Origin: Eubacterium sp. CAG:248 | GTDB taxonomy: Bacteria > Bacillota > Clostridia > Lachnospirales > Lachnospiraceae | DNA length: 47,027 nucleotides | Assembly (NCBI GenBank): GCA_000436475.1 | Contig: FR886216.1 | Span: 1-47,027 of the forward strand | Reading direction: 5' to 3' | Shown: positions 18,262-27,192 of the stretch, piece by piece | Position numbering within the stretch: the stretch's first letter is position 1 | Layout of the letters: every line of letters begins with the position of its first letter | Notes under the pieces: model-generated | Told to the model about the DNA's origin: nothing | Seen by the model: the letters and a program-made list of their open reading frames with translations, nothing else | Database searches by the model: none | Translations under genes and position numbers: made by a program

Positions 18262-19212
18262 TTATTTAGTATTATCTTCATCAAAATTAAGTCTCTCTTC
18301 CTCAACAACCAGCGGTCTGTTCATAAGTCTTTTATTCATGCTAAGTATATACTCACCCATAAGACCTATGAATATGAGCTGCATAGCTCCCAGGAAGCAG
18401 ACAAGTATTATAAGAGGTGCCATACCTGCTGCAAATCTGTTCCAATACACAAGTTTAAGAACAAGATACACAATAGCAACTATAAGGCTTATAAAACCAA
18501 TAAAAGCACCAACAAATGTTGCCAGTCTTAAACCAATCTTAGTGTAAGAAGTAAAGCTAAGCATAGCAGCATCATATAAAGTAAAGAAATTATTATGTGT
18601 CTTACCAGTTCTTCTCTGTGCCTGTGTATACTCAATCTCTGTCTTTTTAAACCCTAATTCACCAACTATTCCACGAATAAAAGGAATAGGATCCTTAAGG
18701 TCTCTTAATACCTTTACAAAAGACTTATCATACAGACCAAATCCTGTAAAATGTTCTATCTGCTCAACAGATGACATTTTCTTTATAAGCTTGTAATAGC
18801 ATGAACGAAGGAAATACATAACTGGATTTTCCTTACTTGATGACTTAACAGCACATACTATCTTGTAACCTTCTTCCCACTTCTTAACAAGTCGTGGAAT
18901 AACATCTATAGGATCCTGAAAATCAGCACATACTGGAATTGTACAATCGCCTGTTGTCTGCAATATTCCATAGTAAGGTGAATTAAACTGTCCAAAATTC
19001 TTTGCGTTAAATATAGCCTTTATCTTTGTATTATTCTCACATAACTGTCTTAACTTAACCCTCGTAGTATCTTTTGAATCATTATCAATAAATAATATCT
19101 CATAATCATACATTGGAAGATCTTTAGCAAACATATCAATCAACGCTTCACTTAATGGCACAACATTTTCTTCCTCATTATAGCAAGGTACCATTATACT
19201 TATCTTTCTCAT
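18262..19212 (-). CDS. GT2 glycosyltransferase with C-terminal membrane segments (polyprenyl-phosphate sugar synthase type)
   Basis: 316 residues. The GT2 opening ISIMVPCYNEEENVVPLSEA is followed by EILFIDNDSKD and CADFQDP (the DxD-equivalent region), then QRRTGKTHNNF and two membrane helices at about 230-295. This is the arrangement of GtrB/ArnC/DPM-like enzymes that load a sugar onto undecaprenyl phosphate. The product would serve the GT-C-type membrane enzymes of the operon. Start at 19212 behind GAGGAATATT; further upstream in-frame codons are excluded by that site. Confidence 0.85.
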   Translation of the reverse strand: MRKISIMVPCYNEEENVVPLSEALIDMFAKDLPMYDYEILFIDNDSKDTTRVKLRQLCENNTKIKAIFNAKNFGQFNSPYYGILQTTGDCTIPVCADFQDPIDVIPRLVKKWEEGYKIVCAVKSSSKENPVMYFLRSCYYKLIKKMSSVEQIEHFTGFGLYDKSFVKVLRDLKDPIPFIRGIVGELGFKKTEIEYTQAQRRTGKTHNNFFTLYDAAMLSFTSYTKIGLRLATFVGAFIGFISLIVAIVYLVLKLVYWNRFAAGMAPLIILVCFLGAMQLIFIGLMGEYILSMNKRLMNRPLVVEEERLNFDEDNTK

Positions 19213-19304
19213 AATATTCCTCATTTCTGCGTATGTTTTTTACCAACCTTTAATTCTGCATATGCTTTTTATACTAATCCTCATTACACAGGTATTTTAC
19301 ACTA
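19213..19304 (-). other. Repeated leader element, tandem partial copies between the ThDP enzyme and the GT2 gene
   Basis: Minus strand from the upstream stop: TAA, TAGTGTAAAATACC, then AATGAGGATTAGTATAAAAA, GCATATGCAG, and finally CATACGCAGAAATGAGGA before the start codon. Thus the ribosome-binding-site block AATGAGGAT occurs twice, the first directly followed by TAGTATAAAAA, the form that opens other copies. It looks like two elements joined head to tail with no gene between them. Confidence 0.5.
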
Positions 19305-21143
19305 TTATTCCTCATCCATTAATGGAATAAACATTATTTTCTTAAGTTCTTCTCTAGGAAGGAATGGTGCTAAATCCTCAAGTGGAGGGCTTACAAGTGT
19401 TCCATCTTCTAATCTCTTTGTACTGCTCTTTGGCTCCCATACCTGCTTGGTATCTGTAAATATTTCGCAGAATAAAGATCCATCTTCCTTAAGAACTTCA
19501 TCAACTACATTCTTCATCTCTTCATTAGATGAAGCACTATAATATTTATAACCGAAAGCTTCTGCAATCTTTTTAAATTCAGGGAATGAAAGGTCATGCG
19601 ATTCTGGACCTATTCCTATCTTACAATGTTCTTTAAAAAGATTATTCTGTGTAAGTCTTATTGAATGATATCCATTATTATTTATAAGGAATATCTTGAT
19701 TGGAAGCTTGTTAGTTATGATTGTCTGGAGTTCCTGAAGATTCATCATAATACTTCCATCACCTTCAAGACATATAGTTGGTCTTCTCTTACCGCCTATG
19801 CATGTTCCTATTGCAGCTGGAAGTCCATAACCCATACTTGCAATGGCACTATTATTTGCCATTCTGCTTCCCTTCTGGATAACATACGCCTGATTTCCAA
19901 CAACACAACATGCTCCGTTAGATACTGCAGTAAGGCTGTTTTCTGGCAGCTTACTGCTCATATATCTTACAAATGCATATACATTAGCAGTACATCCATT
20001 CTCTTCCCACTGTCTTGGCTGTACTACCGGATAATTCTTCTTCCATTTCTGTGTAGTAGCAAGCCATTCATCACTATGTGATACAGGTGCCATATCCTTT
20101 GCCTTACTCTCAAGCTTTGTAAGAAAATCCTTAGCGTCCGCCCACACAGGCATTTCTACATGAATAGTAGGCTTCTTTAACTCAGCTTTATCTATATCAA
20201 CCATTATAACTTCAGCGGCTCTTGCCCATGTCTTCCAATTATATCCTGTCTGTCTTATAGATATTCTTGTACCTACAGCCAGGATAAGATCCGCATTCTG
20301 TATTGCCCAGTTTCCCGGTCTGTCTCCCATATTACCAGCTCTTCCACAGTAAAGATGACTTTCATCTTCTATCAAATCTACTGCATTCCAATATGTTACT
20401 ATCGGAATGTTAAGTTCATCAGCAACTTTTCTGAATACATCATAAGCACCTGAAAGTCTTATACCATAACCAGCATGAAAAACCGGTCTTTTAGCATTCT
20501 TAATCTTTTCAAGTACAGCATCTATTATATCCATTCCAACTTCTGGTGGTAGAAGCTTATCATCTTCTGCAGGATCATATCCCCTTAATTCATCTGTTTC
20601 TATAAAACCACCCTGGAAATTCACTGGAATATCTATCCAAACCGGACCTGGTCTTCCAGTTGTTGCCAGATGCCATGCCTTTTCAAGAGCATATCTTATA
20701 TCATTAGGATCCTCTATCATAGTTGCATACTTTGTCATATTGGATACAGATTTAACTATGTCATACTCCTGATCTCCCATAGCTCTTAAGGGGGTTTCTG
20801 TATACTGAAGCGCATATCTTGCAGTTGTGTCATAACGGACCTGACCACTTATTATAAACATAGGTATGGAATCAAGCCAGCCACCAACAACTCCAGTAAG
20901 TGCATTAGTTCCTCCCGGACCTGTAGTTACACATACAGCCGCTATTCTGTTATCAATTCTTGCATAAGCCTCTGCTGCTATAGCGCATGCCTGCTCATGA
21001 TGGTTATAAGTAACTTTAAGGTTTTCATTGTGTCCCAGCGCATCATTAAGGTGCATAGCACCTCCACCAACTACAGAAAACACATCTGTTACTCCATGAT
21101 TAACAAGGAATTCTGCAACATAATCTGCCAATCTTATTTTCAT
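19305..21143 (-). CDS. Thiamine-diphosphate enzyme, acetolactate-synthase-like, of surface-sugar loci
   Basis: 612 residues with the full three-domain ThDP fold. The catalytic Glu lies in YNHHEQACAIAAEAYAR (about residues 46-62), TTGPGGTNALTG follows, and the ThDP/Mg motif runs from GDGSIMMNLQ to FLINNNGYHS near residues 480-510. It is not a classical IlvB: it stands in a glycan operon with no regulatory subunit. Related enzymes such as YerE add a two-carbon acetaldehyde unit from pyruvate to a CDP-keto-deoxysugar to make branched sugars. The rfbF start at the window edge makes a CDP-sugar pathway plausible. A two-carbon branching role is inference; another 2-keto-acid decarboxylase or lyase role is possible. 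Confidence 0.75.
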   Translation of the reverse strand: MKIRLADYVAEFLVNHGVTDVFSVVGGGAMHLNDALGHNENLKVTYNHHEQACAIAAEAYARIDNRIAAVCVTTGPGGTNALTGVVGGWLDSIPMFIISGQVRYDTTARYALQYTETPLRAMGDQEYDIVKSVSNMTKYATMIEDPNDIRYALEKAWHLATTGRPGPVWIDIPVNFQGGFIETDELRGYDPAEDDKLLPPEVGMDIIDAVLEKIKNAKRPVFHAGYGIRLSGAYDVFRKVADELNIPIVTYWNAVDLIEDESHLYCGRAGNMGDRPGNWAIQNADLILAVGTRISIRQTGYNWKTWARAAEVIMVDIDKAELKKPTIHVEMPVWADAKDFLTKLESKAKDMAPVSHSDEWLATTQKWKKNYPVVQPRQWEENGCTANVYAFVRYMSSKLPENSLTAVSNGACCVVGNQAYVIQKGSRMANNSAIASMGYGLPAAIGTCIGGKRRPTICLEGDGSIMMNLQELQTIITNKLPIKIFLINNNGYHSIRLTQNNLFKEHCKIGIGPESHDLSFPEFKKIAEAFGYKYYSASSNEEMKNVVDEVLKEDGSLFCEIFTDTKQVWEPKSSTKRLEDGTLVSPPLEDLAPFLPREELKKIMFIPLMDEE

Positions 21144-21212
21144 CCCGCACCTCCGTTATATAGAAAAAATATATCTTGTAACTAATCTATTTCATTTATC
21201 ATTTTACAAACA

Positions 21213-23000
21213 TTAAAATTTAAAGAAGCTAAGATTTTCATTATCACTTATCATAGGTTCTTCATTAAGTATCTGCTTAAGAGAACCTTCCAGCGTAGTA
21301 AGTTCCTCTTCTTCATATGCTCTTCTATCTATATATATTCCTGCAAAACCCTGTTCTTTAAGATATGAAACCATCTTATCTATGGGCATCGAACCAACAT
21401 TTTTATTCCATTTATCTTCATCTCTTCCTTTAATAGAACCATAACTCCATTTAAGTGTTTTAGAATGAAGATAACCTATATACAAATGATAATCCCACAT
21501 ATCATTGACAGGTCCATATTCTGGATATTCATGATATGGCAGCTGATATATCATAGAGCCAGCTTCAACACTGTTTTCTATATTCTCAACAAAATTTTTA
21601 TCACTTATATAGTTCATCTTATTAGTATCATATGCTGGTGTTGCAAGCTGAGGATATCCTTCCCATATGCTGAATAAACACATAAGTCCAAATATACAGC
21701 CGGTTAGAACAAGAGATATACGTTTTGCCCATGCCGAAACAACCTTTTTGTTATCTTTAATTACACGTATAAGCTCGTTAACAAGTAAGGCAACAGCTAA
21801 TATACTAACATATTCTATAAATATAGAAATTCTGTTATAAGCTCTGAGCATCGGACTTACAAAGAATGCAAACATTGAACCAAGTCCACCTATCGTTCCT
21901 AATAGAACCATAGATATGTTAAGTTCTGAAAGACAAGCTAATCTCTTCTTTAGCAGTGAATCTCTCTTTGTAAAAAGACAAAACATTAGAACTATGAAAC
22001 CTATCATGCCTAATATTCCGAGATAAGCTGATGAATTCTCTGTTACAAGAAATGCATTCTCATTATATATATCAATGTATTTATCATACCATCCATGACC
22101 ATTTAATGGCATAAAAAGCTGTGCAATCTTTAATCCATATAATTCTGTCTGTTCAAAACCAGATCTGTCTACAGCAGCCGCATTGCTTCCATTCATTATA
22201 TTATATATTTTACCTGGAAGTATGCTTAATACTACAAAAAAGCATACCATTATTACTGCTACAACGCCACGTAAACCCTGCTTGATTTTTCCTGTTTTGG
22301 CAAGCTTTGACACGGCTGTAACCATCAGTATAAAACATGTAAAAAACGGATAATATGCTATACCATTGTTAGCTATTAAAAATGTGAAAAACAATGCTAC
22401 ATAATTAATCTTTCTTTTAAAGAAATCTTTATCTAATGTTAATACGTCATTCCTCTCATATATCCATATACATAAAAGTATTGACAAAGGAACAAAATAA
22501 CATTCTGTAAGAACTATATGTCCTATATTTCTAAACAGCATATAAGGTGATAACGCAAATACAGCTGAACTAAGTGATGCTACCCAACAGTTTATCTTTA
22601 TATTTCTCATAACAAAATAAGATATTATTCCTGCTATAAAAAATATAGATAAATATGTCAGATTCATTGCTACTGCAGCATCCTTTGTAATTACAGCAAA
22701 TATCTTCATAATAAAAAGTCCAGAATTATGCATCATGGAAGATGTGAAATCATAATATTGGATTGTATAAGGAGCGCCAAGTCTGTCACATGTCAGATTC
22801 CAGAATTGTTCTGTAAACTGTTTAGCATTTACAATAACACCCATATCATCTCCACCCATATAAAAAAGTGGTATATTAAGCTCACAGTTACTTAATTCCA
22901 TCAGATGATACATCATGCCAAATATAATAATTATCATTAGTATAAAACTGGCATAATCCTGCCATTTTTCTTTAAAATAGCTAACCAACTTCTGTTTCAT
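21213..23000 (-). CDS. GT-C-like polytopic membrane protein
   Basis: 595 residues, about ten to twelve membrane segments with a C-terminal soluble part of about 110 residues outside the membrane. The first loop has FYMGGDDMGVIVNAKQF, an acidic Asp-Asp cluster where GT-C enzymes place the catalytic base, and later FALSPYMLFRNIGHIVLTE. Probably a lipid-linked-sugar-dependent glycosyltransferase; the exact family is not recognised. AAAGGTG precedes the ATG at 23000. It sits 12 bases upstream of nothing else on its own strand: the GT4 gene at 24206 reads into it within the same operon. Confidence 0.55.
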   Translation of the reverse strand: MKQKLVSYFKEKWQDYASFILMIIIIFGMMYHLMELSNCELNIPLFYMGGDDMGVIVNAKQFTEQFWNLTCDRLGAPYTIQYYDFTSSMMHNSGLFIMKIFAVITKDAAVAMNLTYLSIFFIAGIISYFVMRNIKINCWVASLSSAVFALSPYMLFRNIGHIVLTECYFVPLSILLCIWIYERNDVLTLDKDFFKRKINYVALFFTFLIANNGIAYYPFFTCFILMVTAVSKLAKTGKIKQGLRGVVAVIMVCFFVVLSILPGKIYNIMNGSNAAAVDRSGFEQTELYGLKIAQLFMPLNGHGWYDKYIDIYNENAFLVTENSSAYLGILGMIGFIVLMFCLFTKRDSLLKKRLACLSELNISMVLLGTIGGLGSMFAFFVSPMLRAYNRISIFIEYVSILAVALLVNELIRVIKDNKKVVSAWAKRISLVLTGCIFGLMCLFSIWEGYPQLATPAYDTNKMNYISDKNFVENIENSVEAGSMIYQLPYHEYPEYGPVNDMWDYHLYIGYLHSKTLKWSYGSIKGRDEDKWNKNVGSMPIDKMVSYLKEQGFAGIYIDRRAYEEEELTTLEGSLKQILNEEPMISDNENLSFFKF

Positions 23001-23012
23001 AATTCACCTTTC

Positions 23013-24206
23013 TTATGCAGTAGTTTTCCCCACCTTTGCTATAATATCATCAAACTTCTTCATAATATCATCCCACTGGAAATAATCATCTACATACTTT
23101 CGTGCATTTTTACACATTATTTCATATACATCCGGATGTTCATATAAGTAATTGAGGCATCCTTCAAACTCAAAGAAATTCTTATAATATAAGCCTCCAT
23201 TACTCTTAATGCAATGTCCTTTCAGCACATCACATATACCATTAACAATAACCGGCTTGGAAAGTGTCATAGCTTCAAGAACAGATATTGAAAGACTTTC
23301 AAACTTAGATGGTAACATAAGTGCTTTTGCACCACTTATACCATCAAACTTATCCTCATCTGTTACAAATCCCAGATTAATAATATCTGGATGCTTAGGA
23401 ATATCACATACTGCTTTTCCCATAAGTACAAGTTTAAGGTCACTGTTTTTATTTCTCTTTTTATATTCCATAAAATATCTGAATAATCTAGGACAGTCTT
23501 TACCTTCATCTATTCTACCGACATAGATGATATAATTATCAAGATTATACTGGCTATATTTCTTTCTGAATCTGTCAGCGCTCACCTCAGATGGTACATC
23601 AACCCCAACTCCACATACTTCATATGGTACATCTTCATTGTGGAATATAGAATGAACAAGATCTTTCTCCTCATCTGTAAGGAAAACAAAAGCATCAGCC
23701 GCACCAAACACCTTCTTATACATATCAAAATGTATAAATGGTTCCTGATGTGCTGTTGGAATAAAGATTGCTTTATCCTTAATTCTTACTATACTCTTAA
23801 CTGCTGTATAATAAAGATAAGTTACTACAATGATAGCTTCATATTCATCCTGATGTTCATCTACATATTCAACAAGCTGAGGACAATAAGGTCCCATATG
23901 TTCTATCCATCTGTCAGAAAGTTCTACAGGTGCATCCGGATTAGAAAGCATCTCAGAATCAAGTGCTGAGAATATCTTAGGAATTCTTTCGTGTTCTGTC
24001 TTAAACCTTCTTACAGTCACACCATTAATGTCTTCAACGCCTTCTTTATAATAATTAGACCACTTAACATACTCTACTGCACATGAAGTAAGAACTTCAA
24101 CCTCATACTTAGCCTTAAGTCTTTCAGCTATCTCTCTTGAATATAACTCTGAACCACCATTAACTTCAAGTCCATATCTCTGGTTAATAATCGCTATCTT
24201 TTTCAT
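23013..24206 (-). CDS. GT4-type glycosyltransferase (paralogue 2)
   Basis: 397 residues, GT-B fold. The N-terminal domain opens with NQRYGLEVNGGSELYSREIA; the donor-binding domain has YIIYVGRIDEGKDCPRLFRY and SKFESLSISVLEAMTLSKPV, the family's E-x7-E region. It resembles the next gene (24287) in order and motif, so the two are tandem duplicates that have diverged. Starting the protein at 24206 places AGGATT just ahead; the in-frame upstream ORF is the leader element read as protein. Confidence 0.85.
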   Translation of the reverse strand: MKKIAIINQRYGLEVNGGSELYSREIAERLKAKYEVEVLTSCAVEYVKWSNYYKEGVEDINGVTVRRFKTEHERIPKIFSALDSEMLSNPDAPVELSDRWIEHMGPYCPQLVEYVDEHQDEYEAIIVVTYLYYTAVKSIVRIKDKAIFIPTAHQEPFIHFDMYKKVFGAADAFVFLTDEEKDLVHSIFHNEDVPYEVCGVGVDVPSEVSADRFRKKYSQYNLDNYIIYVGRIDEGKDCPRLFRYFMEYKKRNKNSDLKLVLMGKAVCDIPKHPDIINLGFVTDEDKFDGISGAKALMLPSKFESLSISVLEAMTLSKPVIVNGICDVLKGHCIKSNGGLYYKNFFEFEGCLNYLYEHPDVYEIMCKNARKYVDDYFQWDDIMKKFDDIIAKVGKTTA

Positions 24207-24286
24207 AATAATCCTCATTTCTGCGTATGCTTTTGGCGCAAAGCCTGCGACACAATTTGCACACATATATGTCACAATAATCTTAA
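24207..24286 (-). other. Repeated leader element, copy between the two GT4 paralogues
   Basis: Minus strand: GTGTGCAAATTGTGTCGCAG, TTTGCGCCAAAAGCATACGC, then AGAAATGAGGATTATT and ATG. TGCG-(CCAAAAGCATA)-CGCA can pair as the last hairpin. The GCAAA/TTTGC and CGCA/TGCG repeats offer alternative upstream pairings. The whole gap between the genes is this element. Confidence 0.5.
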
Positions 24287-25471
24287 TTATAATTCTAAGA
24301 AATCCATAAATTTCTTAAGTACTACATCCCATTTGAAATTATCAAGAACAAATTGTCTTCCAGAATGACCCATCTGCGATGCCGTCTGTGGATTATCTAT
24401 ATAGTAATTAAGACAACCCTCAAACTCAAAATAATTGTCAAAATACAAGCCAGAATTAGATTCTCTTGCAAAATCACTTGTTACATTGCACTGACTATGC
24501 ACAAGTACTGGTCTTTCTGTCAGCCAGCTCTCCATAATAACTATAGAAAAGCTTTCATTCTTAGATGGCTGGCATAAACATATCGCACCAGCACATGCAT
24601 CATATTTGTCCTGTATATCAACAAACCCCAGATCAATCACATCATTCTTAATAGTGTCTGGAATATTCACTTCACCGCCACCTATAAGAACCAACTTAAT
24701 ATCAGGAATCTTGTCCGAATTTCTTTTTTTATATTCCCCGAAATATCTGATAAGAGTATTAATATTTTTCGCTTCATCTTTTCTGCCTGCATAAATAATA
24801 TATGGAGAATTGATCTTATATTTTTTTCTGAATCTATCAGCATCATATTCAAAGTCTGTCTCAATACCTATTCCTAATAGTAACTGATTAACGCCTCTTA
24901 AATCTAATATTTCATTGGCAAGCTCCTGCTCTGGTCTAGCATTAAATGCTATTCCCCTAAGATCCCTGAATGTTTCTCTGAAATGTCTGAAATAAGCATA
25001 AGCCTCATCATGAAGACATGGTATTAATATTGATTTAAATGGGCATGACTGAATTCCGTAATAAGTTGTTCCAAACATATAAGGAATAAAAACAAACCTG
25101 TGATAATCTTCACTATGTTCCCTAAGATAATCATACATATCCGGACTATTAACCATCTCCTTAAGGAACGTTGTTTCTTCTTCATAAGAAATAGTCTTTC
25201 CCTGCATTAACTTTGCATTAACGCTATGGAAATCTTTCATATTTCCTTTTCTTACTTTAAATCTTCTAACTGTTATTCCATCTATCTGTTCTGTTCCTTC
25301 TTTGAAATAATTCTCAGTCCAGTCAGATGCAAATTCCTTTACGCATGTTGTTATAACTTCAACCTCAACCCCGGCAGCATGCAGATGCTGGACAAGTCCT
25401 CTTAATTCCTGTTCTGCACCACCACGTATATCTTTATAATACCATGGAATAACAAATCCTATCTTCTTCAT
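24287..25471 (-). CDS. GT4-type glycosyltransferase (paralogue 1)
   Basis: 394 residues, GT-B fold. WYYKDIRGGAEQELRGLVQH at the N-terminus, YIIYAGRKDEAKNINTLIRY at the start of the donor domain, and SKNESFSIVIMESWLTERPV (E-x7-E region) are GT4 features. It is a paralogue of the gene at 23013. Donor sugar cannot be assigned. Start at 25471 behind AGGATTAGT. It is preceded by the most complete copy of the repeated leader element. Confidence 0.85.
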   Translation of the reverse strand: MKKIGFVIPWYYKDIRGGAEQELRGLVQHLHAAGVEVEVITTCVKEFASDWTENYFKEGTEQIDGITVRRFKVRKGNMKDFHSVNAKLMQGKTISYEEETTFLKEMVNSPDMYDYLREHSEDYHRFVFIPYMFGTTYYGIQSCPFKSILIPCLHDEAYAYFRHFRETFRDLRGIAFNARPEQELANEILDLRGVNQLLLGIGIETDFEYDADRFRKKYKINSPYIIYAGRKDEAKNINTLIRYFGEYKKRNSDKIPDIKLVLIGGGEVNIPDTIKNDVIDLGFVDIQDKYDACAGAICLCQPSKNESFSIVIMESWLTERPVLVHSQCNVTSDFARESNSGLYFDNYFEFEGCLNYYIDNPQTASQMGHSGRQFVLDNFKWDVVLKKFMDFLEL

Positions 25472-25582
25472 ACTAATCCTCATTTCTGCGCATGCTTTTT
25501 GCGCATATCGAGCTTGTGTCAAACATGTACAGACACAAATCCTGAGTGTGATAAATAAGCTATCAAACTTATTTTTACACTA
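25472..25582 (-). other. Repeated structured leader element, full three-hairpin copy
   Basis: Minus-strand order: TAG stop of the upstream gene; hairpin 1 GTGTAAAAATAAG pairing with CTTATTTATCACAC (25580-25546); hairpin 2 TTGTGTC/GACACAA (25538-25532 and 25520-25514); CTCGATA; hairpin 3 TGCGCA-AAAAGCA-TGCGCA (25505-25487); then GAAATGAGGATTAGT and ATG. The element fills the whole gap and starts inside the preceding stop codon. Copies at 31289-31399 and 46485-46574 keep the same three-part order with different stem sequences. Confidence 0.75.
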
Positions 25583-26665
25583 TTTCCTGCTATTCTTATT
25601 AATGAAATCCCTGAGATATTTTTTAAACATTTCAGCTATATTATTATACTCAAAACTTTGTAATCTTTCATTCTGCCAGTTTACAAGCTGCTGTCTGAGC
25701 TCCTTATCCCTGACAACCCTGTCTATACATCCTGCTACATACACAGGATTATTATCGTCTATAATCATTCCTTTATATCCCATAGTATCTGCTATTGCAG
25801 TTTTATCATATGCTATTATAGGAACCTTAAACTTCATCGCTTCTACCAATGGAACACAGAATCCCTCATGTTCACTCATACACAGAAAAACATCTGCTGT
25901 TTTATAATAAGCAAGTATCTGATTAAACTTGATATGGCCTGTAAACACAATTGCTTCTCCAAGACCTAGTTTCTTAGTATACTCTGTAAGTCTGATGTAA
26001 TACGGATCATTCTCTTTATAGGAGCCTGCTAGTATAAGTCTTGATTTATTATTATATAATCTATTGTAATAATAGAAAGCTGCTATTAAATTCTCATGTT
26101 TCTTGTTAGGTGCAACCCTTCCTGTAAAAAGAATATTGGTATAGCCATCCGAATATTCCTTTATTACATCTTTGTCTGGTTTTTTGTCGTAATCTGACAT
26201 AGGAATAATAATAGGTAAAACGTCTATATCACACTTATATCCCATATCTATGAGATTCTGCTTATTAAACTCAGATACTGCAAGACAATAATCCACTTTA
26301 TCAGCAAGATATTTTGCACCTTCAAGTCCATACTCGCATATCTTTGTAAAACGTTCATCACAATTCCTAAAATATTCCGGAGGTGTGATATTATGATAAA
26401 CGACTATCTTACGGCAATTATACTTTGCTACATCATAATTAAGCTTACTACCAGTAGACATATGAAATATGATTATATCATCCTGATGCACATCAGTAAG
26501 TTTATCTACGCTAACAGCTGTCTTCTTATCAAGCGGCGGTACAATACTTTCAGCATATATTTTTGTATCATATCCCATTTCTTTTATAATTTTTTCCATA
26601 GCTATAGTGTCATTACTTACCGCATCACCATATGCGATTGTTGACAGCATCTGAATAATACGCAT
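25580..26665 (-). CDS. GT4-type glycosyltransferase
   Basis: 361 residues. Opens with MRIIQMLSTIAYGDAVSNDT, has NILFTGRVAPNKKHENLIAA for the donor domain, and CMSEHEGFCVPLVEAMKFKV with the E-x7-E motif, so a GT-B/GT4 enzyme close to mannosyl/rhamnosyl transferases in annotation style. The ATG at 26665 is chosen; a GTG four codons upstream lies inside the ribosome binding site AAGGGTGG. It starts one base after the stop of the 138-residue upstream gene, so the two are translationally coupled and probably work together. Confidence 0.85.
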   Translation of the reverse strand: MRIIQMLSTIAYGDAVSNDTIAMEKIIKEMGYDTKIYAESIVPPLDKKTAVSVDKLTDVHQDDIIIFHMSTGSKLNYDVAKYNCRKIVVYHNITPPEYFRNCDERFTKICEYGLEGAKYLADKVDYCLAVSEFNKQNLIDMGYKCDIDVLPIIIPMSDYDKKPDKDVIKEYSDGYTNILFTGRVAPNKKHENLIAAFYYYNRLYNNKSRLILAGSYKENDPYYIRLTEYTKKLGLGEAIVFTGHIKFNQILAYYKTADVFLCMSEHEGFCVPLVEAMKFKVPIIAYDKTAIADTMGYKGMIIDDNNPVYVAGCIDRVVRDKELRQQLVNWQNERLQSFEYNNIAEMFKKYLRDFINKNSRK

Positions 26666-26666
26666 A

Positions 26667-27083
26667 TTATTTTCCACCCTTTAATTCTTCAATCTGCTTC
26701 TTAAGTTCGGCTATTTCCTTGTTCTGTTCATCTATATAACATCCCATCTGATTCATAAGTCTTACAAGAGAAGCATTGAATCCATCCTGTGCCATTACGA
26801 TAGGCTCTACAAAAAAATAAACAAGCTTTCTAATAACCTTCTTAAAGAAAACTGCTGCTTTATTACCCTGAAGCGGTCTGTATGGATTTACCTCCCATTC
26901 ATGATTAGCAACATATAAATCTTCATTAAATTTAACCTTATCAAACTTATTTACATTCATAGCTCCAACATCTACTATAACATCATCAAAGCTTAAAAGG
27001 TCATTAGTGTAACCTTTAACTTCTATGTCCTTTTTTATTTCTTTCATTATATCCTGAACATTAATCTGATTATTGTTGTCCAT
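26667..27083 (-). CDS. Conserved-looking small protein with C-terminal coiled coil
   Basis: 138 residues, no enzyme motif. The N-terminus (VQDIMKEIKKDIEVKGYTND, then LLSFDDV) resembles an N-terminal module found on some glycosyltransferases and methyltransferases of glycan loci. The middle is basic and hydrophobic (FFKKVIRKLVYFFVEPIV), suggesting membrane association, and the last 30 residues (IDEQNKEIAELKKQIEELKG) are a heptad-type coiled coil. The gene ends one base before the downstream GT4 start. A scaffold or membrane-targeting partner of that enzyme is a reasonable guess. GGAGG precedes the ATG. Confidence 0.7.
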   Translation of the reverse strand: MDNNNQINVQDIMKEIKKDIEVKGYTNDLLSFDDVIVDVGAMNVNKFDKVKFNEDLYVANHEWEVNPYRPLQGNKAAVFFKKVIRKLVYFFVEPIVMAQDGFNASLVRLMNQMGCYIDEQNKEIAELKKQIEELKGGK

Positions 27084-27103
27084 GAAAATCCTCCATTCTG
27101 ATT

Positions 27104-27142
27104 ATTACAGACTTACATTTAATTACTATTCTGGTCTGTAAT
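27104..27142 (-). other. Hairpin directly upstream of a ribosome binding site
   Basis: Perfect 9-bp inverted repeat ATTACAGAC (27104-27112) and GTCTGTAAT (27134-27142) with a 21-base loop, followed on the minus strand by AATCAGAATGGAGGATTTTC and ATG. No U-tract follows, so it is not a terminator. The ribosome-binding-site context matches the repeated leader elements although the stem sequence differs. Confidence 0.5.
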
Positions 27143-27192
27143 ACGCTTATTCAATATATGCTGTAGGTAAACTTTAACCTTGACAGACCTCT

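Noticed and set aside
19305..21143. ilvB acetolactate synthase of branched-chain amino acid synthesis
   Set aside because: No ilvN/ilvC/ilvD neighbours; it is embedded in a glycan operon and has the sequence character of sugar-locus ThDP enzymes.
24207..25522. N-terminal extensions reading (A)EMRIIM or similar in front of several genes (also at 6341, 18205, 31288)
   Set aside because: They are the repeated leader element translated in frame. The ribosome binding site lies inside them just before the chosen ATG, so true starts are downstream.
27104..27142. Transcription terminator between the MBOAT gene and the coiled-coil protein
   Set aside because: No U-tract follows the stem and a ribosome binding site comes within about ten bases.
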